Shown: positions 17,576 through 29,500 of the stretch, piece after piece
Numbering within the stretch: position 1 is the stretch's first letter
How the letters are laid out: each line of letters begins with the position of its first letter
Assembly: GCF_002812705.1 (NCBI RefSeq)
Contig: NZ_CP025030.1
Location: forward strand, 6,262,001 to 6,326,000
Reading direction: 5' to 3'
DNA length: 64,000 nt
Origin: Achromobacter spanius
Lineage (GTDB): Bacteria; Pseudomonadota; Gammaproteobacteria; Burkholderiales; Burkholderiaceae_B
Notes under the pieces: model-generated
What the model saw: the letters and a program-made list of their open reading frames with translations, nothing else
Told to the model about the DNA's origin: nothing
Database searches by the model: none
Made by a program: the position numbers and the translations under genes

Positions 17576-18739
17576 TTACAGGTCGGGCTGATAGACCCAC
17601 TTGCCGTTTTCGACCTTGACGATGACGCGCGAACGTTCGTCGAAGCCGGCGTGGTCGGTGGGCGACATATTGAACACGCCCTGCGACGCAGCCAGATTCT
17701 TCACGCCTTCCAGCGCGTCGCGCATGGCGGCGCGGAATTCCGGCGTGCCGGGCTTGGCGCCCGTCTTCAGCGCGACCGGCACCGCGGCCACGACCAATTG
17801 GCCGGCATCCCACATGTGGCCGCCGAACGTGTTGGTGGAGTTGGCGCCGTTGGCCTTTTCGTAGGTCTCGACGTAAGCCAGGGCCGACTTCTTGACCGGG
17901 TTCGAATCAGGCAATTGGGCGGCGACCAGCAGCGGACCAGCCGGCAGGTACATGCCGTTGCAGTCCTTGCCGCAGACGCGCAGCACGTCGTTGTTGGCGG
18001 CGCCGTGCGTTTGGTAGATGGTGCCGCCGTAGTTGCGGGCCTTCAATTCCTTTTGCGGCAGCGCCGACGGGGTGCCGGCGCCGGCGATCAGGATGGCGTC
18101 CGGCTTTGCGCCGACCAGCTTGAGCACCTGGCCCGTCACGCTGGTGTCGGTGCGGCTGTATTTTTCGATGGCGACGATTTCAATGCCCTTGGCCTTGGCG
18201 GCCTTTTGCATCACGTCCAGCCAGCCGTCGCCGTAGGCGTCGGCAAAGCCGATGAAGCCCAGGGTCTTGACCTTGGACTTGGCCATGGCGTCAGCCAGGG
18301 CGCCGGCCATCAGCGCGTCGTTCTGCGGGGTCTTGAAGACCCAGCGGCGCTTGTCGTCCACGGGTTCGACGATCTTGGCACTGGCGGCCACGCTGATCAT
18401 CGGCACCTTGGCTTCGGCGGCCACGTCGACCATGGCCAGCGAGCCCGGCGTCACGGACGTGCCGATCAGCACATCGACCTTGTCGTCGGTGGCCAGCTTG
18501 CGCGAGTTCTTGACGGCTTGGGTGGTATCGGTGGCGTCGTCCAGGACGATCCATTCGATCTTCTGGCCTGCCACTTCCTTGGGCAGCAGCGCCACGGTGT
18601 TGCGTTCGGGGATACCCAGCGAGGCGGCCGGACCGGTGCTGGACACCGTTACGCCTACCTTGATCTGCGCGCTCGCCAGGAGCGGCACGGCCAAGGCGAA
18701 AGCGGCAGCCGCCGCGGACAAGCCGAAGTGCTTGCGCAT
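17576..18739 (-). CDS. Periplasmic substrate-binding protein of the second Liv operon
   Basis: 387 residues. A signal peptide MRKHFGLSAAAAAFALAVPLLASAQ is followed by IKVGVTVSSTGPAASLGIPERN, the start of a type I periplasmic (Leu/Ile/Val-like) domain. GTSVTPGSLAMVDVAAEAKVPMISV matches the ligand-loop region of the family. A CAGGAGA ribosome-binding site precedes the ATG. It is the first gene of the minus-strand operon. It is unlike the binding protein at 8391, so the two transporters probably carry different solutes; homologues transport branched-chain or aromatic compounds. Confidence 0.9.
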   Translation of the reverse strand: MRKHFGLSAAAAAFALAVPLLASAQIKVGVTVSSTGPAASLGIPERNTVALLPKEVAGQKIEWIVLDDATDTTQAVKNSRKLATDDKVDVLIGTSVTPGSLAMVDVAAEAKVPMISVAASAKIVEPVDDKRRWVFKTPQNDALMAGALADAMAKSKVKTLGFIGFADAYGDGWLDVMQKAAKAKGIEIVAIEKYSRTDTSVTGQVLKLVGAKPDAILIAGAGTPSALPQKELKARNYGGTIYQTHGAANNDVLRVCGKDCNGMYLPAGPLLVAAQLPDSNPVKKSALAYVETYEKANGANSTNTFGGHMWDAGQLVVAAVPVALKTGAKPGTPEFRAAMRDALEGVKNLAASQGVFNMSPTDHAGFDERSRVIVKVENGKWVYQPDL

Positions 18740-19072
18740 ATTTTTGTCTCCTGTGGTGGCTCTTATGTGCCTCGATTGAGGCGAAGCGAGCCTAGTTAAA
18801 GTTATACAGAAAAAAATATTATAGGGTTAAAACAGTATCAGATGATGCCGCGCAACTACGGTAAATCCCTGATGTGCTGCGGAAACATCGATTCAGCAAA
18901 CGCATTCGTTAATGGCGAACTTGTACTAGAAAAACTTTCGGCGCGTCAGTTGGGGGATTCCCTTGGAAATCTCAGCATGCCCCAAAGCGCGCGGGCGCCG
19001 GGTTACGGTGCTGTCACCCCCGAGCGGCGGCCAAGAACCAACGCCTAACCGCTAACCGCCAACGGCTGAAGA
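18740..19072. other. 333-base gap between the second Liv operon and bioY
   Basis: An AT-rich block at about 18796-18840 carries the likely promoter of the binding-protein gene. The rest, near bioY, is GC-rich with short repeated CTAACCGC-like words at about 19043-19070. A 68-codon frame at 18842-19048 has no recognisable features. No clear terminator for bioY is seen. Confidence 0.6.
18818..18823 (-). promoter_or_regulatory. -10 element (TATAAT) for the second Liv operon
   Basis: On the minus strand the sequence reads CCCTATAATATT, a consensus -10, about 80 bases before the binding-protein ATG in an otherwise GC-rich region. The -35 is poor, suggesting activator dependence. Confidence 0.5.
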
Positions 19073-19630
19073 CTAACGGCCCAGCATCGGCCAGACCCGT
19101 TCCACCCGTGACGCCACCCACGCCGCAATCACGGCTTTGATGAGATCGCCCGGCAGGAACACCGCCACCGCCACCGCCGCCTTGGGCAAGCCCATCTTGG
19201 TGACGGACGCCAGCCACGGCACTCCGAAGGCATACACGACCAAGATGCCGCCCACCACGCAGGCGACCACATAGCCGCCCAGCTTTGCCCAGTCCTGGGT
19301 TGCGCGCGCCGCCAGCATGCGCGCCAGCCAGCCAGTCACCAACGCGCCCACCACCAGGCCCACCAGGAAACCGCCCGTCGGCCCCAGGAACGCGCCCAGG
19401 CCACCGCGCCCACCAGGCAGCACCGGCAGCCCGATTGCCGCCAGACCCAGATAGAGCAGGCAAGCCAGCGCCCCACGCACCGGGCCCAGCATGGCGCCGG
19501 CCAGCATGGCTCCCAGCGTCTGCAAGGTGATCGGCACCGGAATGCCCGGCAAGGGGATGGGCGGAATCAGGCTCAGGACGACGATCAGCGCCGCGAACAG
19601 CGCGATCAGCACGGTGTTGTGGGATTTCAT
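19073..19630 (-). CDS. bioY: Biotin-binding S component of ECF transporter
   Basis: 185 residues, six hydrophobic segments. The BioY pattern is clear: IPLPGIPVPITLQTLGAMLAGAMLGPVRG, PTGGFLVGLVVGALVTGWLA and a C-terminal FLPGDLIKAVIAAWVA. The ATG at 19630 follows an AGGTGA site, so the longer frame is rejected. BioY captures biotin in the membrane. With BioM and BioN encoded just upstream it makes a dedicated BioMNY transporter. Confidence 0.94.
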   Translation of the reverse strand: MKSHNTVLIALFAALIVVLSLIPPIPLPGIPVPITLQTLGAMLAGAMLGPVRGALACLLYLGLAAIGLPVLPGGRGGLGAFLGPTGGFLVGLVVGALVTGWLARMLAARATQDWAKLGGYVVACVVGGILVVYAFGVPWLASVTKMGLPKAAVAVAVFLPGDLIKAVIAAWVASRVERVWPMLGR

Positions 19631-19685
19631 GGGTTCACCTTTATGGAATCTATACAGCGTGGAATCGCTACGGCGCGTGGGCAGC

Positions 19686-20282
19686 TCAGAGACTACGCGC
19701 ATCGATGGCTTCCGCCACTTCCTGGGCGCGCTTCAAGGTCAGCACGATCAGCGGCACAATCAACGCCACTGGATGGGCCCCCAGGCCGCGCGCGGCCTGG
19801 GCTTCGCGGATCTCGTGAAAGTTGCGCCAGATTTCGGGTACGAAACGCAAGGCCAGCGCCAGAGCCAGGGCCACCTTGCCGGCGTCAACCAGCCCGATGC
19901 GCTCCAGCGGCATCAAGGCGCGTTCGCAGACGGCGATCAGGTCCGACGTGCGGGTCGCCAGCGTCACCGCCAGCGCCAACCCCACCATCGCCCCCACGCG
20001 CAGCACCACCGCCAGGGCCTCGACCCAGCCTTGAAACACGCCCGTGAACACGCCCACCGCCAGCAACACCCACAACAGCCCGCGCACCTGGCGCCAGACG
20101 GCAGCCGCCGAGACGCCGGTCGACCACACCAGCAGGGCCGCCGCCGCGAACGCCGCGCCCAGCCAACGGGGGTCGCGCAGCAAGAACAGCCCCGCCCCCG
20201 CCGCCACCAGCGCGGCAAGCTTCAGCCAGGCAGGGAGCCGGTGGAGCGCCGAGCGGCCGGCAACGTAAAGCGGTTCGATCAT
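19686..20282 (-). CDS. bioN: ECF transporter transmembrane T component (BioN)
   Basis: 198 residues, a CbiQ/EcfT-type membrane protein with about five hydrophobic segments. The coupling helices carry the two Ala-Arg-containing motifs, AARGLGAHP and IDARSL at the very C-terminus, that bind the ATPase. Its position between bioM (4-base overlap) and bioY (55-base gap) identifies it as the link between ATPase and biotin receptor. Confidence 0.9.
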   Translation of the reverse strand: MIEPLYVAGRSALHRLPAWLKLAALVAAGAGLFLLRDPRWLGAAFAAAALLVWSTGVSAAAVWRQVRGLLWVLLAVGVFTGVFQGWVEALAVVLRVGAMVGLALAVTLATRTSDLIAVCERALMPLERIGLVDAGKVALALALALRFVPEIWRNFHEIREAQAARGLGAHPVALIVPLIVLTLKRAQEVAEAIDARSL

Positions 20283-20956
20283 GCGCAGTGTTCCCGGTAC
20301 CAGCGCAAGGCCGCGGCGGGGGTGTCGTCAGCGGCGATCGTGCCGTCGCGCACCACCAGCACCCGGTCAAAATCTTCCAGTAATTCCAGATCGTGGCTGA
20401 CGACAATGGCGTCGTGGGGCAGCGCGGCGATGGCATGGCGGACCCGGTTGCGGTTGCGCAGGTCCAATTGCGTGGTCGGTTCGTCAAAGACGACCAGCGC
20501 CGGCTCCATGACCAGCACCGCCGCCAGCGCCACCAGTTGACGTTCGCCGCCCGACAGCGTGTGGCTGCTGCGATCGGCCAGGTGGCCCACGCCCAGCGCG
20601 TTCAATTGGCTGTCGATGCGTGATTCGCGCCGCGCCTTGTCCGGTTCCAGGCGCTTCAGGCCAAACGCCAGATCTTCGCGCACGATCGGAAACACGATCT
20701 GGTTTTCAGGGTTCTGGAATACAAAGCCCACACGCCGGCGCACGGCCTTCAAGTCGTGGCGGGTATCCAGGCCGTCCACCCGCACGCTGCCCGCCGAAGG
20801 CACCACCAGGCCATTGACCAGGCGCGCCAGCGTGCTCTTGCCCGCGCCGTTGGGCCCGACAATACCGATGCGGCGTTCGGCCAGGGTTACGCTCACCCCG
20901 CGCAACACTTCCGCCTGGGGCGTCGTCACTACCGCCTGGTCAAACTCGATTAACAT
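20279..20956 (-). CDS. bioM: ECF transporter ATPase (BioM)
   Basis: 225 residues. Walker [10 protein letters not shown] is at 34-42, with the Q-loop in [22 protein letters not shown] typical of EcfA/CbiO, signature [16 protein letters not shown], Walker [14 protein letters not shown], and H-loop VVSHDLELL. The chain is shorter than EcfA1/A2 pairs and there is only one ATPase gene, as in BioMNY. First gene of the operon, divergent from msrB. Confidence 0.92.
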   Translation of the reverse strand: MLIEFDQAVVTTPQAEVLRGVSVTLAERRIGIVGPNGAGKSTLARLVNGLVVPSAGSVRVDGLDTRHDLKAVRRRVGFVFQNPENQIVFPIVREDLAFGLKRLEPDKARRESRIDSQLNALGVGHLADRSSHTLSGGERQLVALAAVLVMEPALVVFDEPTTQLDLRNRNRVRHAIAALPHDAIVVSHDLELLEDFDRVLVVRDGTIAADDTPAAALRWYREHCA

Positions 20957-20967
20957 GGGGCGGGATT

Positions 20968-20989
20968 ATGCCCGAACCATTTCGGGCAT
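20968..20989. promoter_or_regulatory. Perfect dyad between divergent bioM and msrB
   Basis: ATGCCCGAA and TTCGGGCAT flank CCAT, inside a 52-base divergent gap. It could be an operator for either gene or a leader hairpin. It does not look like the BirA or BioR consensus as I know them. Confidence 0.35.
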
Positions 20990-21008
20990 CGGGACTCCAA
21001 GAGCTCAT

Positions 21009-21407
21009 ATGGAAAAAGTACGCAAATCCGACGCCGAATGGCGCGCACAACTTTCCCCCGAAGAATACGTGGTCACCCGTCAAAAAGGTACCGAGCGCGC
21101 ATTCACCGGCCGTTACTGGGATACGACCACCCCGGGCATCTACCGTTGCGTCGGCTGTGGCACGGCGCTCTTCGCATCCGACACTAAATTCGACGCCGGC
21201 TGTGGCTGGCCCAGCTACTTCCAGGCGCTGGACCCCGAACTGGTGCGCGAAGAGCGCGACACAACCCACGGCATGGTCCGCACCGAAGTACTGTGCAACG
21301 TCTGCGATTCGCATCTGGGCCACGTCTTCCCCGACGGCCCGCCGCCCACCGGGCTGCGCTATTGCATCAATTCCCTGTCGATGACGTTTGAACCCATAGA
21401 AGACTGA
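21009..21407 (+). CDS. msrB: Peptide-methionine (R)-S-oxide reductase
   Basis: 132 residues. The enzyme reduces the R epimer of methionine sulfoxide in proteins. Zinc ligands Cys47, Cys50, Cys96 and Cys99 are present, and the catalytic Cys119 lies in [10 protein letters not shown]. Cys65 in DAGCGWPSY is placed as the usual recycling cysteine. The ATG at 21009 begins the standard [12 protein letters not shown]-terminus. There is no signal peptide, so it is cytoplasmic. The next gene starts directly after the stop codon. Confidence 0.95.
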   Translation: MEKVRKSDAEWRAQLSPEEYVVTRQKGTERAFTGRYWDTTTPGIYRCVGCGTALFASDTKFDAGCGWPSYFQALDPELVREERDTTHGMVRTEVLCNVCDSHLGHVFPDGPPPTGLRYCINSLSMTFEPIED

Positions 21408-21983
21408 ATGAAGAAGTTTCTGTTCGACCTGTTCCCGCTGTTCCTGTTCTTCATCGCCTATCGGTACACGGATATCTTCACCGCCACGGCCGTCGCAATG
21501 GCTGCGGCCGTGTTACAGATTGTTTGGTTGAAGGTAACCGGCCGCCCCACCGAAGCCATGCATTGGGTGAACCTGACCGTCATCCTGGTCTTCGGCGGCG
21601 CCACCATCTGGCTGCACAGCGATGTGTTCATCAAGTGGAAGCCCACGGTGCTGTACTGGCTGTTCGGCGGTGCGCTGGTGATCGCTCGCCTGATGTTCGG
21701 CCGCAACCTGATTCGCCGCCTGATGGAAAAGCAGATTCAACTGCCTGATGCAGCCTGGGACAAGCTCAACCTGATCTGGGCAGCGTTCTTCGTGGTGGCT
21801 GGCGCGCTGAACCTGTATGTGGCGTTCTCGGGCCATTTCACCGAGTCGCAATGGGTCAGCTTCAAGGCCTTTGGCCTGATGGGTCTGATGATCGTCTTCG
21901 TGATCGGGCAATCGGTCTGGCTGGGCAAGCACATCCAGACCGACGAAAACGCCGGCTCGGATACCCCGCCGAGCAAGCCCTGA
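21408..21983 (+). CDS. yciB: Inner-membrane septation protein A (YciB/IspZ)
   Basis: 191 residues with five or six membrane segments. It begins MKKFLFDLFPLFLFFIAYRYTDI, the family signature, and contains RPTEAMHWVNLTVILVFGGATIWLHSD and KWKPTVLYWLFG. Homologues affect cell envelope and intracellular spread in Shigella, but the molecular role is unsettled. It starts immediately after the msrB stop, so the two are co-transcribed. Confidence 0.93.
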   Translation: MKKFLFDLFPLFLFFIAYRYTDIFTATAVAMAAAVLQIVWLKVTGRPTEAMHWVNLTVILVFGGATIWLHSDVFIKWKPTVLYWLFGGALVIARLMFGRNLIRRLMEKQIQLPDAAWDKLNLIWAAFFVVAGALNLYVAFSGHFTESQWVSFKAFGLMGLMIVFVIGQSVWLGKHIQTDENAGSDTPPSKP

Positions 21984-22087
21984 TTCGCCACACGACCGCA
22001 GACGATCCACTCAAACGGTCCAACCAAACGGGTCCAATAATGGACGCGCCCGCCAAGCGTGCGCGCCGGAACTTTCATATTGCCGCC

Positions 22088-22357
22088 ATGTCAGAAACCA
22101 CCGACCGCATCACCCTGATCCGGGAGCGCCTGGCCGCCCTGGATCCCGTAACACTGGACATCCTGGACGACTCGCATTTGCATGCCGGCCACGAAGGCAG
22201 TAAAAACGGCGCCGGCCACTATCGCGTGCACATCGTAGCGCCTTGCTTCACGGGGCTCTCCGCCGTAGCGCGACATAGGCTGGTGTATCATCATTTGCAA
22301 GATTTGATCCCCTATCCGATTCATGCGCTTGCGCTAGATGCCCAGGCTCCCAAATAG
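22088..22357 (+). CDS. BolA family protein
   Basis: 89 residues. The BolA fold is shown by DDSHLHAGHEGSK, HYRVHIVAPCFTGLSAVARHRLVYHHL and the C-terminal PIHALALDAQAPK. Such proteins act with monothiol glutaredoxins in iron-sulfur handling or bind DNA. The His-rich HLHAGH segment and the central Cys are of the type that ligates a shared cluster. The frame is open further upstream with an ATG at 22040, but the family N-terminus supports 22088. It precedes the parvulin gene by 17 bases. Confidence 0.88.
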   Translation: MSETTDRITLIRERLAALDPVTLDILDDSHLHAGHEGSKNGAGHYRVHIVAPCFTGLSAVARHRLVYHHLQDLIPYPIHALALDAQAPK

Positions 22358-22374
22358 AAAGTAAAAGGATATTC

Positions 22375-23151
22375 ATGAAACGCATCGTCATGCTGGCTGC
22401 GGCCTGCGTCATCGCCGTGCCTGCTTTCGCGCAGAACGTGGCCACCGTTAACGGCAAGGCCATTCCGCAAAAGAATTTGGATCAATTCGTCAAGCTGCTG
22501 GTCAGCCAGGGCGCGACCGACTCGCCGCAACTGCGCGAACAGGTCAAGCAAGAAATGATCAACCGCCAGATCTTCGTGCAAGCCGCCGAATCCAGCGGCA
22601 TTGCCAAGCAAGCCGACGTTCAGACCGAAATCGAACTGGCCCGCCAAGGCATCCTGGTTCGCGCCCTGATGGCTGACTACCTGGCCAAGCACCCGGTGTC
22701 GGACGCCAAGGTCACTGCTGAATACGACAAGATCAAGCAGGAACAAGCCGGCAAGATGGAATACAAGGTCCGCCACATCCTCGTTGAAGACGAGAAGACG
22801 GCCAATGACCTGCTGGCCCAGATCAAGAGCAACAAGAACAAGTTCGACGACCTGGCCAAGAAGAACTCGAAAGACCCCGGCAGCGCCGAAAAGGGTGGCG
22901 ACCTGGGTTGGGCTCCCCCGACCAACTACGTCCAGCCGTTCGCGCAAGCCGTGACCCAACTGAAGAAGGGCGAACTGGTCGACAAGCCGGTCCAGACCCA
23001 GTTTGGCTGGCACATCATCAAGGTTGACGACACCCGCCCGGTGGAATTCCCGCCGCTGGACCAAGTGCGTCCGCAACTGGAAGAAATGCTGCGCCAGCAA
23101 ACCCTGGCCGACTACCAGAAGCAACTGCGCGACAAGGCCAAGATCCAGTAA
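22375..23151 (+). CDS. Periplasmic parvulin-type peptidyl-prolyl isomerase (Par27-like)
   Basis: 258 residues. A signal peptide (1-20, ending AFA) is followed by a helical N-terminal chaperone region, a single parvulin domain from about residue 127 (KVRHILVEDEKTANDLLAQIK ... GGDLGWAPP ... GWHIIKVDDTR) and a helical tail. The size and layout match Bordetella Par27, a PPIase/chaperone that helps outer membrane and secreted proteins cross the periplasm. An AAAAGGA ribosome-binding site precedes the ATG. Strong terminator just after the stop. Confidence 0.9.
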   Translation: MKRIVMLAAACVIAVPAFAQNVATVNGKAIPQKNLDQFVKLLVSQGATDSPQLREQVKQEMINRQIFVQAAESSGIAKQADVQTEIELARQGILVRALMADYLAKHPVSDAKVTAEYDKIKQEQAGKMEYKVRHILVEDEKTANDLLAQIKSNKNKFDDLAKKNSKDPGSAEKGGDLGWAPPTNYVQPFAQAVTQLKKGELVDKPVQTQFGWHIIKVDDTRPVEFPPLDQVRPQLEEMLRQQTLADYQKQLRDKAKIQ

Positions 23152-23167
23152 GCCTGCGTCAGACCCG

Positions 23168-23199
23168 AAACTGCCCGCCGATGCGGGCAGTTTTTTTTT
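23168..23199 (+). terminator. Terminator of the parvulin gene
   Basis: AAACTGCCCGC and GCGGGCAGTTT arms around CGAT, then a run of nine T residues. Confidence 0.92.
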
Positions 23200-23225
23200 A
23201 CCCTTGCGAATCGTGCGTCCAAGCC

Positions 23226-23263
23226 AAAAAAAAGCTGCGCGCCCAGGGGCGTGCAGCTTTTTT
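23226..23263 (-). terminator. Terminator downstream of ligA (bidirectional form)
   Basis: AAAAAAGCTGC and GCAGCTTTTTT arms with a GC-rich inner stem. On the minus strand it ends in a T-run about 40 bases after the ligA stop. Confidence 0.85.
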
Positions 23264-23304
23264 GTTTTGCGTGTTGATTGACTGCCGCCAGAGGATCACC
23301 CCGG

Positions 23305-25407
<2,103 letters not shown>

Positions 25408-26484
25408 TTACGCAAACACCCGTTGAGCACGCTCGCTTCCGGCGGGCAGGCCCGCCTGTTCAAGCTGTTCGAACAACACTTGCAGGCGTTCGTCGATAAC
25501 GGTTTCCGACCCCTCGGCCAGCGGCTTGCCTTGGTCATCAACCAGTTCCGCGCGCAGGCGGGCGGCCAGGTCGCGGCCCACGTCCACCATGCGGCCAAAC
25601 GCGCGCGTGTCGGCGGGTGCGCAGGGCACGTCCAGCAACAGGTAGAGGCGTTCCACGCCCCCCATACCCGCATCGAAGGCGGCGCCGTCGGCGCGCGACA
25701 AGGTGAAGCGGGTGACGCCGTTTTCAGCGGGCCAGGCAAGACGGTTGCCGTCGGCCAGGAACCCGGTATCGCGGGCAACGGCAAGCACTTCCGCCGCCGG
25801 CTGGGCCGTGCCCAGCAACAAGGTCAACCCCACTTGGGTGTCCAGCGCGGCGCAGGTGTCGTCAAGGCGCGCGCCCTGCTCCAACACGGCTTGCTGGTCC
25901 GGCCCTTCGATGGTGGCGTCGAATCGTTCGGCCATGTCTTGCGCACGCGCCCATGCCTGCGACCATTCGATGGCGGTCAGCGGGCCGCTGCGGTTGGCCA
26001 GCAATACAGCCAATTGCATTGATGCGTAGGACTCGCCGGCATGCACGCGCGCACGGTGGCGGCGCTGGTCGGTTTCGGCAAACACGCGCATGGGCTTGCG
26101 GCCCACGTGACGCAGGCTTTGCATATAGGGAAGCAGGTCGGCGCCGCGCACGGGCTCGGCGAAGTTGATTTCAATGACCACTTCGCAGGCGGGATCGGGT
26201 TCTTCGGCGTCGTCGGCGTCGCTGCCCGCGTCCACCGGAGCCGGTTGGCCCGGCTGCGCACGCGGCGCATCCCCGCCCATTCCGGGTTCGCGGCGGCTTG
26301 CACCGGCCGTGGCCGACGTGGCGCCAGCTGCGGCGCCCGCGCCCAGCAGCGGATCCTGTTCAGACGTGGGGAAATGGCTTTGCATCTTGCGCCGGACGCG
26401 CCGGTCCTGCCACCAGTTGAATCCCAACACCAGCAGTATCAGCAAGACGCCCAGGGCAATCAGCCCGATCTGCAAATCACTCAT
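25408..26484 (-). CDS. zipA: Cell division protein ZipA
   Basis: 358 residues. An N-terminal membrane anchor (MSDLQIGLIALGVLLILLVLGFNWW) and basic segment are followed by an Ala/Pro/Asp-rich linker (about 40-95) and a C-terminal ZipA domain that in E. coli binds the FtsZ tail. Overall divergence from the enterobacterial protein is high, but topology and the smc-zipA-ligA gene order agree. The start at ATG 26484 is preferred to a GTG 18 bases upstream. Confidence 0.85.
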   Translation of the reverse strand: MSDLQIGLIALGVLLILLVLGFNWWQDRRVRRKMQSHFPTSEQDPLLGAGAAAGATSATAGASRREPGMGGDAPRAQPGQPAPVDAGSDADDAEEPDPACEVVIEINFAEPVRGADLLPYMQSLRHVGRKPMRVFAETDQRRHRARVHAGESYASMQLAVLLANRSGPLTAIEWSQAWARAQDMAERFDATIEGPDQQAVLEQGARLDDTCAALDTQVGLTLLLGTAQPAAEVLAVARDTGFLADGNRLAWPAENGVTRFTLSRADGAAFDAGMGGVERLYLLLDVPCAPADTRAFGRMVDVGRDLAARLRAELVDDQGKPLAEGSETVIDERLQVLFEQLEQAGLPAGSERAQRVFA

Positions 26485-26529
26485 GTGTACATCCCGCGCC
26501 ACGAGGCGGCGCCATTCTAAATAGAGGGT

Positions 26530-29500
26530 TTATGCCGCTTCGGAGGCCATCATTTGCACGGCCGAATCTATGTCTACCGCAACGATACGCGAAACCCCTT
26601 GCTCTTGCATGGTTACGCCGATCAGTTGCTTGGCCATCTGCATGGCGATCTTGTTGTGCGAAATGAATAGGAATTGGGTTTGTTCGCTCATGTTGGCGAC
26701 CAGGTTCGCATAGCGTTCCGTATTGGCGTCGTCCAACGGCGCGTCCACCTCATCCAGCAGGCAGAACGGCGCCGGGTTCAGTTTGAACAGCGCGAACACC
26801 AGCGCGGTCGCGGTCAGCGCTTTTTCGCCGCCGGAAAGCAGGTGGATCGTGCTGTTGCGCTTGCCGGGCGGCTGGGCCATCACCTGCACGCCCGCGTCGA
26901 GAATTTCTTCTCCGGTCATGCTGAGCTTGGCCTCGCCCCCGCCGAAGAGCTTGGGGAAGAGCTCGCCGAAGTGGCCGTTCACGATGTTGAACGTCTCTTG
27001 CAGCAGCTCGCGCGTTTCGCGGTCGATCTTGCGGATGGCGTCTTCCAGGGTCTCGATGGCGGTCATCAAGTCCTGGTGTTGCGAATCCAGGAAGCCCTTG
27101 CGTTCGCGCGAGGTATTCAGTTCGTCCAAGGCCGCCAGGTTGACCGAGCCCAACGATTCGATCTGGCGCGAGATCCGCCCCACTTCCTGTTGCAGCCAAC
27201 TGGCGCGACGCCATTCGTCGGGCTGGTTGGCCAGGTCTTGCGCCAGCGCCTCGCGGTCGACTTCGCGCGCGTTCAGTTGTTCGGTGAACTGCTCTTCGGC
27301 CAGACGGGCAGCCTGTTCCTGCAATTGCAATTCCATGATGCGCGCGCGGCGCGGTTCCAGCGTCTGTTCCTGCTGCTGGCGGTCTTCGTCGGCACCGCGC
27401 AGCAAGGCGGCCAGGTTTTCCATTTCCTGGCGCGCGCGCGACAGCGCTTCCTCGCGTTCGGCGCGGGCTTCCAGGGCGTCCTGCAAACCGGCTTGCGAGG
27501 CGGAAGCGTCCAGCTCGACCAGATCGCCCATCAGTTGTTCCAGTTCCACCGCGCCACGCTGGCTTTGGTCGGCGGCCAACTGCTGATTGCGTTGCAGGTC
27601 GGTGATGCGGACCTGGATGCCGCGTTCGGCGAATTCGGCTTCCTGGGCGGCGCGCTCCAGCTCGCGCAAGCGCGTGCGGGCGGCTTCGGCCTGGGCGGCC
27701 AGGGTTTCGCCGTCGATCTCGGCATCGGCAAAGCGCGACTGGTGCTCGGCGAGTTCCTCGTCCAGCGTCTCGAAGCGGGCTTCGGCTTCTTCGCGGGTGG
27801 CGCGCAGGTCTTCTTCCTGGACCTTGATTTCTTCCAGGTCCTGGCGCAGGCGCGACGCGCGTTCGCCGGATTGTTCAGCCTGCTGCTGCAACCGCGAGTG
27901 TTCCAGCTGGATGTCGTGAACGCGGCGCGTGACCTCGGCCACGCGCGTGCGCGCCGGGGCGATGGCTTGCGTGACCTGCTGCCAGCCCGCCTCGGCGCGG
28001 GCGACTGCCGCGCGCGCCTGGTCCGCGATCAACTGCTGGGCCTTGATCTCGCGTTGCAGGTTTTCGATTTCCTGCTGGCGGGCCAACAGGCCGGCCTGTT
28101 CGGAATCGGGCGCGTAAAAGCGGACGCTGTGCGCGTCGATCAGATGGCCGGCCTTGACCACGCAGGCGCTGCCGGCGGGCAAGGTCGCCCGCATGGCCAA
28201 GGCCTGCGTGACGTCGGTAGCGGTGTAGACGCCCGCCAGCCACTCGTTGAGCAGCGTGCGCAGGTCGGGGTCCGTGATGCGCAGCAGGCTGGCCAACGAG
28301 GTAAGGCCGGCGGGCGCGGGCGGCACGGGGGCCGCGACGGGCAATTGGTAAAAGGCCAGCCGGGCGGGCGGCGCGTCTTCGGCGAAGGCGCGGGCCCAAT
28401 CCAGGTTGCGCACCTCCATCGAGGCCATGCGCTCGCGCAGCGCGGATTCCAGGGCGGTTTCCCAACCCGGCTCCACATGCAGCTTCTGCCACAGGCGCGA
28501 CAGCCCGGCGAGCTCGTGCTTGGCCAGCCAGGGTTCCAGGGCGCCCTGCTTTTGTACGTCTTCCTGCAACTTCACCAAGGCCGACAGACGGGCCTCAAGG
28601 CGAGCCAGGTTCTGCGCGTCGGTCTGCGCGGCCGCCTGGGCGCGGCTGCGCTCGGCATCCGCTTCCGGCACGCGGCCTTCCAGCGTGGCCAGTTCTTCCT
28701 GGGCTTCTTGCAGTTGGTCTTCGCCCGCCAGGCGGTCGCCCGCCAGTTGTTCCAGGCGGATGGGATCCGGGGCGTGCAGCTCACGCAGTTCCTGCTGCAA
28801 GCGTTCGCGGCGCTGCTCCAGCACCTGCATCTGGCGATCGGCGTCGCGCTGGGTCTGGGCGACCAGCGCCAGGTTCTGTTCAACGCGGGCCAGGGCGGCG
28901 CGCATCTCGTCGCGTCCGGACGCGGCTTCGCGCACGCGCTGTTCAACCGAGGGCAAGCCGGCCTGGGCGTCTTCCGCGGCCGCGCGCGCCTCTTCGGTGC
29001 GGGCGGCGGCGGCGGCCAGGTCGTCTTCGGCCTGGGCGATTTGTTCAGTGCAATGCTCGCGCTGGCTGGTCCATTCCGCGATCTGCTGCTGAAGCTGGTC
29101 GCGGCGTGACTGCAAGCGGTTGCGGGAATCCACCACATGGCGGATTTCGGCTTCCAGGCGGCTGACCTGGGCGTTGGCTTCGTACAGCGCGCCCTGCGCG
29201 GTATGTACCGCGTCGCTGGCCGCATAGTGGGCCTGGCGGCGGGATTCCAACGCGGCCTCGCCCGCCCGCAGGCCGGCAATGGCGGCTTCGAGCTCGTTCT
29301 GGGCCTGCGCCATTTCCTGGGCCTTCTTGGCGCGCTCTTCGCGCGCCCCGGTTTCCTTCAGGAACCACAGGGAATGCTGCTTCTTTTCGCCGTCGGCCTG
29401 CAGCTCGCGGTAACGCGTGGCGACTTCGGCCTGGGCCTCCAGCTTTTCAAGCTGGCTATTGAGTTCGCGCAGGATGTCTTCGACACGGGTCAGGTTCTCG

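Noticed and set aside
18842..19048. A 68-codon plus-strand frame between the second Liv operon and bioY
   Set aside because: There is no ribosome-binding site, no family resemblance, and it overlaps the promoter region of the minus-strand operon.
26674..29109. An 811-codon plus-strand open frame opposite smc
   Set aside because: It mirrors the coiled-coil coding sequence of smc in the opposite strand and is low in complexity.
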